Shown piece after piece: positions 6,912 to 16,171 of a stretch of DNA of 64,000 nucleotides. The number at the start of each line of letters is the position of its first letter. The first letter of the stretch is position 1. Made by a program: the position numbers and the translations under genes. Source of the DNA: a virus; the IMG/VR virus record IMGVR_UViG_3300045125_000140, positions 62,001 to 126,000 of that record; one strand, given 5' to 3'. The notes below the pieces were generated by a model. The model saw nothing but the letters and a program-made list of their open reading frames with translations, made no database searches and had not been told where the DNA came from.

Positions 6912-7912
6912 TTCGATTTCCGCTTCCGGTGTGCCGGTGAGGGTATCCGGAATCGTGAATTCAATGGTAGGAGGATTGCCTGCCGTAAACGTCGAAGGTA
7001 CGACCGTCCCTTCGAGAGAGATGGTCGAATTGGGGTAAAGGAGTAGGTGGTGATACCGGTGAGGGTGACCACCTTGTCCGCGCCGTTCTCCACGTCGGTA
7101 TCCGTGTATGTCTGGAATTCAGGTGGACGGTATCCGACAGTGAAGGTGGCTGGTTCCGACGTGCCGCCGCCTGGGCCTGGCGTCTCGACGGTAACAATAA
7201 AAGTCGACTCGACAATAGCGGTGAGCGACGAAGGCACGGTGAACGTAAGGGTCGGCGGATTTGTTGCCGCGAATGTCGACGCGACTCTGTTTTGATTAAT
7301 ATAAACTTTAGACGTGGGATATAGCGAATAAGGCTGTGTCCCGGTCAATGTTACAGAGGTCGTGCTGTTCTGTGCGACCGTCGGGTCCGCGATAGCGACG
7401 AAAGTCGGCGGAGCGTTGATCACGGCGACCGGCAATCTTGCGGAGTACGCGCCATCGGCGTTAACAACCGATATGTACATAGTCCGAACTTTGTCGAACG
7501 GGGCGTTACCGACTCCTACGGAGATAGTGGCTGCGATTGAAGTGGCGCTGGTGTACGTCGTTGTTGGTGAGAGCGTCTGCTCTACTCCAGTGCTGTCTAA
7601 GTAATAGACGCGGACGGCGCTTGAGCTGGCGAAACCCGTTCCGGTTATCGTGAACGTTACGGAGGTGCCTCTGACGTAGGCGTGGGAGACCTGGGCAGAA
7701 TATGTGTAGAACGAAGTAATTGTCGGTATGGCCGGAAGTGCGGCTATCGAAGCCTCAAGCCCCGCGATGACCTGCTGGACTACGGCGATCTCGGCGGTTA
7801 GCTCATTCACACGGGCAATAAGCTCAGCGCGCTGCGCGACCAGCGTATCTAATTGTGCGTTCTTTTGAAACAGCGCCTGCTGAAGGGTGCCGTATGTTGC
7901 GTTTCCAGCCAT
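6785..7912 (-). CDS. Tail fibre/baseplate-type protein with coiled coil and Ig/IPT repeats
   Basis: The N-terminal part of a large repeat protein. Residues 1-60 form a coiled coil (LVAQRAELIARVNELTAEIA). Then come IPT/TIG-like beta domains, in which TLTGTQPYSLYPTSKVYI and ETPGPGGGTSEPATFTVGY recur with Gly-rich ends. Ig-like repeats on phage tails commonly give weak surface adhesion, and a tail-fibre or decoration role is inferred from this and the tail-block position. The repeat frame is lost near 7038 (a missing base in TCCTTTACCCC restores it), so codons below that point are out of frame. Confidence 0.7.
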   Translation of the reverse strand: MAGNATYGTLQQALFQKNAQLDTLVAQRAELIARVNELTAEIAVVQQVIAGLEASIAALPAIPTITSFYTYSAQVSHAYVRGTSVTFTITGTGFASSSAVRVYYLDSTGVEQTLSPTTTYTSATSIAATISVGVGNAPFDKVRTMYISVVNADGAYSARLPVAVINAPPTFVAIADPTVAQNSTTSVTLTGTQPYSLYPTSKVYINQNRVASTFAATNPPTLTFTVPSSLTAIVESTFIVTVETPGPGGGTSEPATFTVGYRPPEFQTYTDTDVENGADKVVTLTGITTYSFTPIRPSLSKGRSYLRRLRQAILLPLNSRFRIPSPAHRKRKSKWCLPTQRLAVEPRRSPSTSYMPRRRSNRWLMTRSFMANRNS

Positions 7913-7954
7913 GGGTACCTCAGATATATTATACCCGGCTGGTCTTCTTTTTAC

Positions 7955-8209
7955 CTAAATTACCGTCAGCTTGTCGTCAGCAAGGGAAACAAATAGCTGA
8001 GTTCCCGGCCACTGAAATGGGGAGACTCCGTAGGTCTCGCTCTGATTCAGGGTAACAAACATGTTGCGGCTTAATTTAAGCAGCCCGCCCGTCTGACCCC
8101 ACGGACCGAATAAAAATAGAGTCCCTGGAGGGTTATCTGGGGAGAATGGGCCGCCGGCCCAGGTATCCGGCTCGAGCCGGAGAACTTCCTTAAATTCGAA
8201 CTTAGTCAT
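7955..8209 (-). CDS. Small unknown tail-block protein
   Basis: An 84-residue protein starting MTKFEFKEVLRLEPDTWAGG, rich in Gly, Pro and aromatics. Four-base overlap with the sigma gene upstream. No family is recognised. Confidence 0.65.
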   Translation of the reverse strand: MTKFEFKEVLRLEPDTWAGGPFSPDNPPGTLFLFGPWGQTGGLLKLSRNMFVTLNQSETYGVSPFQWPGTQLFVSLADDKLTVI

Positions 8210-8928
8210 CTGGCTTGCTGTAGTTTCTTGGCGAGGTCTCGTTTAATTGAATAAACCTTGTCCTGCGTCAGACCGGTCTTATGGCATATATCGCTAACGC
8301 TGTCAAGTCTGGGTTTGCCGTGAGCTCCGAGAGAATAGTCAAATACCAGCTGCTCTTGGGGAGTCAGGACAAAATAGATGAATTCGAGGCTATCTTTAAA
8401 TCGATCATTTACGGCGCCGACCTGATCGAAGGTCATACCGGAGGAGGAGAGCTCCTTGCGGCTGATGGCTTTCTCCAGCTCCGTAGCGTCGGAAACTGAT
8501 ATGTGGAGCGCCTCAGCCATCTCGGTGGGAGTAGGCTCCCGGTCTTTCTCGGTCTTAAGGATTTCTTTAGTTGCTACGTATCGGCTCAACATAAGGAATC
8601 TATGTTCTGGAATTCTAGCTACGTTCTTAGTCTGATTTACGAATCTCGATAAACGTAAATTAGACTCTAGGAACGTTCTAAAGTTAGCGTCACTTGAAGG
8701 GTCATATCTATCGATAACGCCTTTAAAGATCTTGATGGCCTGAGCCTTTATAACAGACTGAGGTACGGGAGCGGAAGAGTAGGCTTGAGATTTTTTCGTA
8801 ATGAGGTCGTGGTGGCGCTCGAGCAGCTGATTAAATGCGTGATCGTCGCCCCGCTTTGCTTTGGTCACCAAGTCCTTATCCGGAGATAGGCCCATGGCCT
8901 TCATTAGGTTTGGTTGGTCAGGAATCAT
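8206..8928 (-). CDS. Sigma70-family RNA polymerase sigma factor (in tail block)
   Basis: A 240-residue protein with sigma features. Region 2-like FNQLLERHHDLITKKSQAY, then IDRYDPSSDANFRTFLESNL (about 32-92); a region 3-like helix with REPTPTEMAEALHISVSDA (about 128-150), as in primary-type sigmas; and a C-terminal region 4-like part LTPQEQLVFDYSLG ... SDICHKTGLTQDKVYSIK. It lacks region 1. Lying among late structural genes, it may drive late transcription, but that is inference. It shares four bases with each neighbouring gene. Confidence 0.75.
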   Translation of the reverse strand: MIPDQPNLMKAMGLSPDKDLVTKAKRGDDHAFNQLLERHHDLITKKSQAYSSAPVPQSVIKAQAIKIFKGVIDRYDPSSDANFRTFLESNLRLSRFVNQTKNVARIPEHRFLMLSRYVATKEILKTEKDREPTPTEMAEALHISVSDATELEKAISRKELSSSGMTFDQVGAVNDRFKDSLEFIYFVLTPQEQLVFDYSLGAHGKPRLDSVSDICHKTGLTQDKVYSIKRDLAKKLQQAR

Positions 8929-9587
8929 TTGGATACCTTATTCAGATAAGCGGCGGCGCCGGCAGCTACGGCCGAAGAGGCGGCCTCGATCACGTAGGTG
9001 TTGAATGCGGCGGATAGGATCTTGTTTGCGCGTTCAAGCTCCTCACCACTCAGTTTACCTTCTAGAAAACTCTTAGCTTTGGCGCTAGCTAGGTGCTCGG
9101 ACACCAGTACAGGGACGTGGCCGAATAAGGACACCAGAGTAGCGGCGATGGGCATTCCCTCTACCGCGAGAACTGAGGACACCGCTTGGGAGACGGCGGG
9201 GGCGGTATTATATAAGTCGCCGGTGTGCCATGCGCCGTCTTTTAAATATGAGGCGTGGGCCAGCTCGTGCAACCGAACAACCGGATCGTCGATTGCGCCG
9301 CCCTTGGCGCCCTGAACAGTTATCACCTTCTTGCCGTCCTTTTCGACAGCGAAGGTTGCTGGTGATCCGCCCTTCTTAAGATACTTAAGTTCCACGTCAC
9401 CTAAATCGTGGTGGTGCTTGAACTCGTCCATGAGTCGGTCGGCAAGTTTAGGATTAATGTTTTGATAACCTAAAACCCTAGCGAGCTCTCGGCTGCTGGC
9501 GAAGCCTCCGAGTTTGTTGAATAGGAATACCGAACCTACGAAGGTAAGTAGGTTCTTGGCGGTATCGCTGAGCGGTTTCTCGATCAT
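8925..9587 (-). CDS. HExxH-motif protein, putative virion-associated peptidase
   Basis: A 220-residue protein. VRLHELAHASYLKDG at about residue 105 matches the HExxH zinc-metallopeptidase active site. Hydrophobic helices lie on each side (NLLTFVGSVFLFNKLGGF near the N-terminus, AASSAVAAGAAAYL at the C-terminus). Gene order inside the tail block suggests a virion or assembly protein. Peptidase activity is inferred from one motif; the third zinc ligand is not obvious. Confidence 0.55.
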   Translation of the reverse strand: MIEKPLSDTAKNLLTFVGSVFLFNKLGGFASSRELARVLGYQNINPKLADRLMDEFKHHHDLGDVELKYLKKGGSPATFAVEKDGKKVITVQGAKGGAIDDPVVRLHELAHASYLKDGAWHTGDLYNTAPAVSQAVSSVLAVEGMPIAATLVSLFGHVPVLVSEHLASAKAKSFLEGKLSGEELERANKILSAAFNTYVIEAASSAVAAGAAAYLNKVSK

Positions 9588-11422
9588 CCCTTGATACTCA
9601 TGTTGCCAAAGCTACGGAGTGAATACTGCCGGACCAGCTCCTGGCGATATGAGCTGGTCAATTGCTTAGTTATTACGTGTTTAAATTCAGACGCTATCGC
9701 TATGCCTCTACGCTCTTTTACGAGCGGGTCTTCGCTGAGTCCGGCGATCGATCGGCCGTCTACTAATCGGCATATTATGGAATTGTCAAACTGGTAATTT
9801 TTAGATTTTGCGGCCTGAGTGATTTGGGCCGGAACCATACGCTGGAACTTAGCTCCGTTGAACGGGCTTTCCGAGTTAAGAACCGGAGAGAACCCGTTTG
9901 CTCTAAGATAGTTCTCGAGAGTTTGCGCGGATCGTCTGTGGAACGACTGCTCTACCCAAGAAGTCACGTCTTCTCCGCTAAGTACCTGCTGATCCCATGA
10001 GGGGCTGACCGCGTCGAAGGAGGTGTCCGAGGGGGCGTACTTTCGGGCGCCGTCGAATACGCGCGCAAGCACCTTGAGCAGCTCAAGATAGTTCCGTGCG
10101 GAAGACTTGGAGTCGGTAGCGTCGGCTATCTTTATGCCCTTACCGTAAGCTTCAGATGAATAGAACTTCTGGCACCCAAGGAGCTGCTCGTAGAGTTTGT
10201 CGAGGCGCTGTGGGCTGGTGTAAGTAAATTCGGCCGACGGAGGCGGAGCTGGAAATTGATAATAGTCCAGGTCCTCGACTCGTTTGAACTTAAAGACCGT
10301 AGAGCTCTCGAACGTGTAATCCAATGGGGCGAGCTCTCTAACCTGCGAAAGCTGCATTACGGTGCGCTCATCGCCTCCCGCGGAGATGGACGTCTCGGTC
10401 TTCTCCAACTTTCCTATATAGCAGGCATCTTTGTCAAATATGACGCAGGAGAATCCAGGAACAGCCCAACGCAAGCCGCGGCAAACCACGTTCAGCTGTC
10501 TCGTGTACATGTCTATGGTGTGACGGAATTTTAGATATTGCTGATTGAAGTCGAATATTTGTTTATCGTATGCTTTCTGTGCCTGCTGTCTGGCTCCAGC
10601 CTCGACGCTTTCAAGGAGTGGGGTTATAAAGTCCTGCCGGATCGCCGGACGTAATGGAGTAGCTTTCGTCAAATCGCCAAGTTTAGCACTGGCCGACGCC
10701 GCCGTCTTTCCTATAGAGAGGAGCGCGGCAAAGGTAGAGTTTTTAAAGTTCTGATCTGCGGACGCGTACTCATCAAAGAATGCTCGCGCCGCCGCAAAGT
10801 AGAACTCGGGGCCGGGATCTACGGAGTTAAGAACAACTCCTCTCGTCAGCTCGTCGTCAGATAACGCTTTAAGTATATTAAGGTTATCGAACATTTCGAG
10901 GTTGAAGTCCGAGTCCATGCCGACTGTGGGTGTTCGTAACTCCCCGGTATTGCTGGGGAGCATGTTCCCCATGAACGCGTTTATAGACTGCTCAAGATCG
11001 TCAGTGCTCTTATAAGATTGAAAAACAATCGTCTGATTAGAAGGTAAGCCGCCTCGAAGGGTCATCAAAGATCTAGTAGGTTCCTGATCAAAGTCTCGAG
11101 AGAAGGACAGCGATGTTATCGAATCAGGAAATATTAAATTGCATGGAGGGGGAGGCAGGTAGTACGTTTCGGGAAGTACTAAGAAATCATTTCTTGTGAG
11201 ATTGGTAGAGATCGCCCCTGGCGGGACCAGCATGGCTCTGAAGCTGTCTTCACTCAAAAGCTCAGTCTGCCCGGAACCGTTGGTCTGAGCAGATCCCGGG
11301 CATGTTGTTGAATACAGCGAATACCCAAATCGATTTAAAAAAGAAATAAGTATTTCAAGTAGCGGAGGTGTTTGACGACGCGCTCTGTTCTGTGTCGACC
11401 GCAAGTTGCTGCAGCGTTTCAA
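9584..11422 (-). CDS. Large baseplate/tail protein, main part
   Basis: 612 codons, intact over 1.8 kb. No family is firmly recognised. It has long helical parts (QDFITPLLESVEAGARQQAQ) and mixed alpha/beta segments. The two short frames upstream (11355-11717 and 11627-12082) read as its N-terminus in other frames, so the full protein would be about 830 residues. Position between a baseplate-hub-like start and the HExxH gene suggests a baseplate or tail-hub component. The first 20-30 codons here are probably out-of-frame reading. Confidence 0.6.
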   Translation of the reverse strand: MKRCSNLRSTQNRARRQTPPLLEILISFLNRFGYSLYSTTCPGSAQTNGSGQTELLSEDSFRAMLVPPGAISTNLTRNDFLVLPETYYLPPPPCNLIFPDSITSLSFSRDFDQEPTRSLMTLRGGLPSNQTIVFQSYKSTDDLEQSINAFMGNMLPSNTGELRTPTVGMDSDFNLEMFDNLNILKALSDDELTRGVVLNSVDPGPEFYFAAARAFFDEYASADQNFKNSTFAALLSIGKTAASASAKLGDLTKATPLRPAIRQDFITPLLESVEAGARQQAQKAYDKQIFDFNQQYLKFRHTIDMYTRQLNVVCRGLRWAVPGFSCVIFDKDACYIGKLEKTETSISAGGDERTVMQLSQVRELAPLDYTFESSTVFKFKRVEDLDYYQFPAPPPSAEFTYTSPQRLDKLYEQLLGCQKFYSSEAYGKGIKIADATDSKSSARNYLELLKVLARVFDGARKYAPSDTSFDAVSPSWDQQVLSGEDVTSWVEQSFHRRSAQTLENYLRANGFSPVLNSESPFNGAKFQRMVPAQITQAAKSKNYQFDNSIICRLVDGRSIAGLSEDPLVKERRGIAIASEFKHVITKQLTSSYRQELVRQYSLRSFGNMSIKG

Positions 11423-11717
11423 CCCTAACGACCGTCTCCAAAGAAGCGTCGGTCATGCACGCAAATTTATCCAGAAGGCGTGTCCTATTAGCTTCGTTCT
11501 TGCACGCGCCGTTGGCGGAAATGAGCAGAGACGTCAGCGACATGATCAAAAGGGATAAATCAGTATCTGTTCTATTTGGGATAGAGCCGCGTTTAAATTT
11601 ACTCTGATCCGTAGGAAAAATTAGAGCTAAGAACTCAGAAACGGGCGTACGCTCTTGCGCATTTGGAGTTGATATGTATGTCGAGGACGATATGTCGGCG
11701 ATGACGTCGTCGGACAT
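11355..11717 (-). CDS. Middle segment of the frame-broken baseplate-like gene
   Basis: Reads SDDVIADISSSTYISTPNAQ onward. It joins the upstream frame if the run of five A (plus-strand T, 11733-11737) had one more base, giving HKKGNISRMSDDV. Its end runs into the 612-codon frame near 11375. It is probably not a separate gene. Confidence 0.5.
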   Translation of the reverse strand: MSDDVIADISSSTYISTPNAQERTPVSEFLALIFPTDQSKFKRGSIPNRTDTDLSLLIMSLTSLLISANGACKNEANRTRLLDKFACMTDASLETVVRVETLQQLAVDTEQSASSNTSAT

Positions 11718-12082
11718 TCGAGATATGTTTCCTTTTTATGTCTAATTAGGGTATCCAGGTGTCCTCTAAAAGATAGCGATGTGTTGCGTTGATCGGCAGA
11801 TTTAGATGTCGATATCTCGTATACCGAGCCTTCTGCAAATAGGACGTAATCACGCTCGATGACGTCGGACTGCTGCTGTTTCTTAGGCGCGGCTCGATCT
11901 CTAAAGAATATTGCTATCGCGGCATATGGAGAAAGCCCCATGAGAAGCAGGCTAGATTGAACCTCTACCGAGCCGCTTAATTCTCCGTTCTTTCCGGAAG
12001 AGACGTTTATAGAGATGAACGGGATCTCCACTCCCTCCAGGAACACCTTCCAGTCATTTGATTGAAATACCGTGTTTCTCAT
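11627..12082 (-). CDS. N-terminal segment of baseplate hub-like protein
   Basis: Starts MRNTVFQSNDWKVFLEGVEI, in a four-base overlap with the previous gene. Segments such as GELSGSVEVQSSLLLMGLSP and IAIFFRDRA resemble the beta-rich start of phage baseplate hub/late-control proteins; this is a weak fold-level impression. The genuine frame ends near 11735, and the last 35 codons are out of frame. Confidence 0.5.
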   Translation of the reverse strand: MRNTVFQSNDWKVFLEGVEIPFISINVSSGKNGELSGSVEVQSSLLLMGLSPYAAIAIFFRDRAAPKKQQQSDVIERDYVLFAEGSVYEISTSKSADQRNTSLSFRGHLDTLIRHKKETYLECPTTSSPTYRPRHTYQLQMRKSVRPFLSS

Positions 12083-12804
12083 CGGGACGGCTTCGCGTTC
12101 TTCTCGGCCTCTGTTGGTGGTTTAGCTTTATCAGAGATTTTCTGAATCGGCGTGTGCTGATACGGAGTGGAGATGTTGGTGCAGACGAACGATAGCACGT
12201 GGGTCGTTATATTCGGGCGGTCGGCCCGAATCTCTGACGTCCGGGACACGAACCCTCCGGTGCATCGTATTCCATCCACCACCACCTCAGCGGACCCACC
12301 TGTGTAGGCAAGATACGAGACTCTAGCAGAGTCGTAAAATTCAACAAATAAATCTGGGAGATTTGGATTTACCGAAGTAGGTATCGAGTATTGAGTGTTG
12401 GTGCTGCTTAAAGTCCCTCGAGCGTTTTTAGGGAGATCTATTTTAACGGGCGAGTCGTTGATGCTAAGTAACGGAATATATCCCGCGATCTCCAGCATCG
12501 ATATTGCAGGTCCGTTGTTTACGAGCTTTTCGCCGTCCTGGGTAATGAATTGTTGTATTTTGATTCCGAGCGAAAAATTTACCGTCTCCGCGCAGAACCA
12601 TGGGAAGTACGCCACCAACGATCCTGAATTCGAGAATACTCTAAATTGAATCGGCTCTTGATCGGAGTCCTTTAGAAGTCCGGATCCGTACTCCGTGTTT
12701 CTAAATGGACCATCCGCGGCAGCCGACTCTCCCGTATATTGGACTTTACTAAGTCGGGATGACCCGTCTCGGAGTTTTGTAAGCCGATAGTTATTACGTG
12801 ACAT
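12079..12804 (-). CDS. Tail/baseplate protein of unknown function
   Basis: A 241-residue, beta-rich protein (RFRVFSNSGSLVAYFPWFCAE is typical), with a charged, Pro-rich tail ending NAKPSR. It overlaps its neighbours by 4 and 11 bases, so it is co-translated with the baseplate-like genes. No family is recognised. Confidence 0.6.
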   Translation of the reverse strand: MSRNNYRLTKLRDGSSRLSKVQYTGESAAADGPFRNTEYGSGLLKDSDQEPIQFRVFSNSGSLVAYFPWFCAETVNFSLGIKIQQFITQDGEKLVNNGPAISMLEIAGYIPLLSINDSPVKIDLPKNARGTLSSTNTQYSIPTSVNPNLPDLFVEFYDSARVSYLAYTGGSAEVVVDGIRCTGGFVSRTSEIRADRPNITTHVLSFVCTNISTPYQHTPIQKISDKAKPPTEAEKNAKPSR

Positions 12805-13375
12805 CTGTTACAAATATCCCAAATGAGATAGACAAGACGCCCGGAAGTTGGGCGTCCGCGCCTATCTGGCACGTGGTTACGTGACCTTTAACCGTTTTCT
12901 TTAGATACGATAATCTGGTTTCGTAACGAGTGATCTGTGTTTGGTCTGATGCGGTGGCGTCGGAGCTGAAGTACGTCTTCCACGCGTCGACCCAACGACT
13001 GAATGTTTTATTGAGGGAGTCTTGGGCGAGAAGATACCCGGTGTAGGAGTAGTTTCTAAACAGACGCCCGCTACCTCCAACGGACTCTCCGCCGCCACCC
13101 GACGTGGTCACGATCGTAGGTCCTAGCGTGTAAACTGGGTTGTTTCTCTCTTCGTCCGCTTCTCGTATGGAGACGATAATAAAATCGTCGAGAGCAAATA
13201 ATAAAGTTTGATTGGTGCCTTCTTTAATTTCCCACACGGACAACGCCGCATGAGCCTCGTCAGGTATCTGCGTTCGTGAAAAGAGCTGCGCCTTAGCATC
13301 GGACAGTGCGGTATTTTTATAATCCGAAACTATCGTCTTGGCGGATGCTTTGTTTATTATGTCCTCTGCGGCCAT
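12794..13375 (-). CDS. Tail/baseplate protein of unknown function
   Basis: A 193-residue protein starting MAAEDIINKASAKTIVSDYK. It contains a Gly-rich loop (TTSGGGGESVGGSGRLF) between beta-rich segments. It lies directly downstream of the tape-measure-like gene, where baseplate or tail-completion proteins usually sit. Confidence 0.6.
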   Translation of the reverse strand: MAAEDIINKASAKTIVSDYKNTALSDAKAQLFSRTQIPDEAHAALSVWEIKEGTNQTLLFALDDFIIVSIREADEERNNPVYTLGPTIVTTSGGGGESVGGSGRLFRNYSYTGYLLAQDSLNKTFSRWVDAWKTYFSSDATASDQTQITRYETRLSYLKKTVKGHVTTCQIGADAQLPGVLSISFGIFVTDVT

Positions 13376-14401
13376 GGCTATGCAAATTTACGGTAATCAA
13401 TTCACTGCGGTTTACTAGGCGCGTGCGCTAACAATGTTTACGTCGACACGTTCCTATAACTCTTGCTTCTGAAGGTCCTGTTCCTTTATTGATAGATCCG
13501 TCTACTCGTTGAGCAGAAATCGGGTCCCTAAACAAGGAGCGTATGTACTCTTTGGTTCCAATGGCTTTATCCTTGAGCAACTTAAGTCCCTTGTCGCTTA
13601 ATTCGTCAGTTTAGCGATATCGTACTTAGCAATAGAGCCCATTATATTGCCGCCGGATGCCTGTTTAACTGCACTAGCCATTGCGGCATCGCTGAACAGT
13701 CCTGGCTCATCGACTTTGTTTTTTAGGAACAACCCTCTGTTTGTTCGGGCTTCTGCAGATTATTCTTCGATATAAATTTCGAAGTCTCTCGTTAGGTGCG
13801 CTTTAGCGTCTATGCTCGTCTCCTTTGGACGGATCTCTTAGAAATATGCAAAATTACAAGTTTATCGACTTGATCTACGCCGTGTCTAGGAGCTACTCGC
13901 TCTTATCGCATCCGTTACTAGTTTTTGGCGATCGCGGCGAGTATCATCGAGGAAAGGCCGGATATAAAATCCCCTACACGATTTTTTCCGGACTTGTCAT
14001 ACTGCGGAGCCAGAGAGACCTTCCTGTATCATGCCAATTTCAGAGGTGGCGAAGATTTAATGCGGCTCAGCTGTGCGCGCGTCTAATCGCTTTACCGCTA
14101 ATAGCAGACTCTGAAACCTCCGGGTGTTTTAGCTTAGGTATTGAGCGAACAGTTGCCATACCCTTGAGGATCCGTTATACCGTACGCATTGGCGACAATT
14201 TTAGACTGCCGCTAAGTCTCTGCTACCGGATCCATGCTACGAAACGTCTGTGGGAAGCTGTTCTGCGGCTAGCGCGCTCGAAAGATTTCTCAAAAGTCTA
14301 TTTCGTTGGAACGCCGGCGATTTATTTAAGGCGGCAGAAAGGACACCTGCTTGCCCCAACTTTAGACAGCAACATTGGAGGCCATCACATCTGGAAAAAG
14401 T

Positions 14402-14896
14402 TTATAGCGCAGAGCTAGTAACGGATTTGACAACGTTGCGCCGAATGTTCCGGCGCGCCCTCGCAGCATTCCGGCTACGCCGGAGAATGCCGCCGGATTG
14501 AAGGCCTAAAGCTGCTTGCTGATTTACCACGGCAAATAATCCGCCGGCACTCATGCTCTCGGATAAAAGCTGCTCTCTAGTGGCCTGTAGGCTTTGAAGT
14601 CCCGCTATTCCGGTACCAAATACACCGGATTGATTAGCGCCTATAACCTCAAACTCACGCGTTGCCTGAGCTACGGAGGCAAACCTCGCGTTGCGCATCA
14701 TATCCGCCTGCGCTCCTCTTAATCCTCTCGAGCTCGCTGAAATGGCCGTTTGAGATGCGAGCTGCGTTATAAACTCGTCGGTTCCAAAAGAACCAAACAG
14801 ATTTTGAGATCTTGCGGTTTGTACCGAGCTCAGAAATAACTTGGAGGCGTCGAGATTGGTAGCGCCTGCTTTAGCAAGTTCTTGATATCCGGACAT
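14402..14896 (-). CDS. Open fragment of the tape-measure-like gene
   Basis: The longest central open piece (MSGYQELAKAGATNLDASKL ...), helical and Ala/Ser/Gln-rich. In-frame coding continues upstream to about 14940. It is not likely to be a separate protein. Confidence 0.45.
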   Translation of the reverse strand: MSGYQELAKAGATNLDASKLFLSSVQTARSQNLFGSFGTDEFITQLASQTAISASSRGLRGAQADMMRNARFASVAQATREFEVIGANQSGVFGTGIAGLQSLQATREQLLSESMSAGGLFAVVNQQAALGLQSGGILRRSRNAARARRNIRRNVVKSVTSSAL

Positions 14897-15218
14897 GAGC
14901 TTGTCGGCGCTTATGCCGAGTTTTCCAACAGACTTTGCTAAAATCTTCTAAAAATTTAGAGGACTTATCTCCCAACATCCTTGGTAGTAGATCCGACGGG
15001 TCCTCCAAACGCTAAAGCGAGCTTAGCGAGCTCTTCTTGCTGAGAAGCTCCTAGACCCATACCCCATCTTTTCAGCGTTAAGCTTACCTATTCTGAGAGA
15101 CGACCCTATTTACGACGTTGCCCGCTAGCGCCGGTTCTTCCGATGAGGGCCGCCCATCTGCTCGGCTAGTTGTCTAGTGAGTCCTGATCTTATTCTCTCG
15201 TCGTAACCGCCGGTAGCT

Positions 15219-15710
15219 CTATACGCTATGCTGTCGTCGAGCAGGCCGCCGAAGGTGAAGTGCGCCGTATTTAACGTTGGATATGAACTCCTGACCTCTG
15301 AGTCTTAATTCTGACTGTGCGTTATCTCGCATCTGCTCAGCAGTTTGCGAAATACTTCTATTAACATCCTGGAATAGGTATCCTCCCGAAGCTCTATTAA
15401 GAAGGCTGCCTAGTCCTGACTCGTAAAGAAGGCCACCAGGGCCGCCCACACGAGGCCCAAACGCAGAGGCCGACGCATACATGCCTCGGCCCATAGCCTG
15501 ATTAAGGAATCCCGAGCTAGCGCCTAGGAACGGGGATATCATGCCCATCCCCGCATACGCGCCAGCGGCGCCGTGCGCTAATCCACCGGCTACGATCCCG
15601 CCTGCCCCCATCAGCGAGTTCTTGACCATCTGCAGCTGCTGCATGGTCTCTGCCCGGAGCTGAGCTTGCTGAAGGCTATCGGTAAGTTGTGCGGACAGAT
15701 TATCAGGCAT
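15219..15710 (-). CDS. N-terminal fragment of the tape-measure-like gene
   Basis: Holds the true start of the gene: helical MPDNLSAQLTDSLQQAQLRA, then Gly/Ala/Met-rich hydrophobic stretches (LGASSGFLNQAMGRGMYASA). The last 15 codons (LHLRRPARRQHSV) look out of frame. Confidence 0.55.
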   Translation of the reverse strand: MPDNLSAQLTDSLQQAQLRAETMQQLQMVKNSLMGAGGIVAGGLAHGAAGAYAGMGMISPFLGASSGFLNQAMGRGMYASASAFGPRVGGPGGLLYESGLGSLLNRASGGYLFQDVNRSISQTAEQMRDNAQSELRLRGQEFISNVKYGALHLRRPARRQHSV

Positions 15711-15723
15711 ACGTATACAGTTT

Positions 15724-15755
15724 AAATAAAAGAAGCCCCGGCAACGAGCCGGGGC
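15724..15755 (-). terminator. Rho-independent terminator (minus strand)
   Basis: On the minus strand GCCCCGGC, a five-base loop and GCCGGGGC are followed by a T-rich tract (TTCTTTTATTT). It ends the lysis-like gene group just before the tape-measure-like gene. Confidence 0.7.
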
Positions 15756-15769
15756 CGGCTGTTAAGCCA

Positions 15770-16171
15770 TCACTTTTCGCCAGCTTGTCTTCTGGCGTTA
15801 AGTAATAAATTATCCAGCTCTGCTCGAATCATGGTGTCGATGGAGCTATCGGACCGATGATTCTCGAGGAAGCGGATGATGGTTGTTTCGTAGTCCGTGA
15901 GCTCTAGATACCGGTCAGGCATTACGACGAACATGCCGTTTAATCGGCGCTTCGACGTAAAGGGTTTGCCCTCCCCGGTAAATACGGCTACTTCGATGTC
16001 CTCGTCGGACATGATTTTAAGCCCGTTATTAACCGATAATCCGGAGTCGATTAAATGGACCGTATGGGTCTCGGTCGTCTTTTCAACGACCGAGCACGCC
16101 GTTACGCCCAATACGATCATACAGCCGGCCAACGCTGCTAGAAGGGGCCGACGGGCGATCTTGGTTAACAT
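15770..16171 (-). CDS. Small lipoprotein, possible outer-membrane spanin
   Basis: Starts MLTKIARRPLLAALAGC at 16171, with GGAGA upstream; the same frame is open further but unsupported. A short basic N-terminus and hydrophobic stretch lead to lipobox VTAC (GCMIVLGVTACSVVEK), so it should be lipidated. The mature part is about 105 residues. Its gene begins inside the upstream small membrane-protein gene in another frame, as in Rz/Rz1 spanin pairs. This argues for a Gram-negative host. The spanin role is inferred. Confidence 0.55.
   Translation of the reverse strand: MLTKIARRPLLAALAGCMIVLGVTACSVVEKTTETHTVHLIDSGLSVNNGLKIMSDEDIEVAVFTGEGKPFTSKRRLNGMFVVMPDRYLELTDYETTIIRFLENHRSDSSIDTMIRAELDNLLLNARRQAGEK

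Larger units (their letters stand above)
13428..15710 (-). pseudogene. Tape-measure-like tail gene, multiply frame-broken
   Basis: All this region is coding-like on the minus strand, but in pieces. It opens MPDNLSAQLTDSLQQAQLRA, with Gly/Ala-rich hydrophobic segments (GGIVAGGLAHGAAGAYAGMG) typical of tape-measure proteins. It continues through SVGKLGISADKLMSGYQELA and SAALNKSPAFQRNRLLRNL, and ends with KLLKDKAIGTKEYIRSLF before a stop at 13428. At least six frame changes occur within 2.3 kb, some in homopolymers (TTTT near 14940). Breaks are much denser than in the neighbouring genes. It is either a decayed gene or badly resolved sequence. Expected length is about 760 residues. Confidence 0.55.

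Noticed and set aside
13825-14418. A 197-codon plus-strand frame in the broken tape-measure-like region
   Set aside because: The opposite strand reads as tail-type protein in pieces and all neighbours are minus-strand; the plus frame has no SD and no family.
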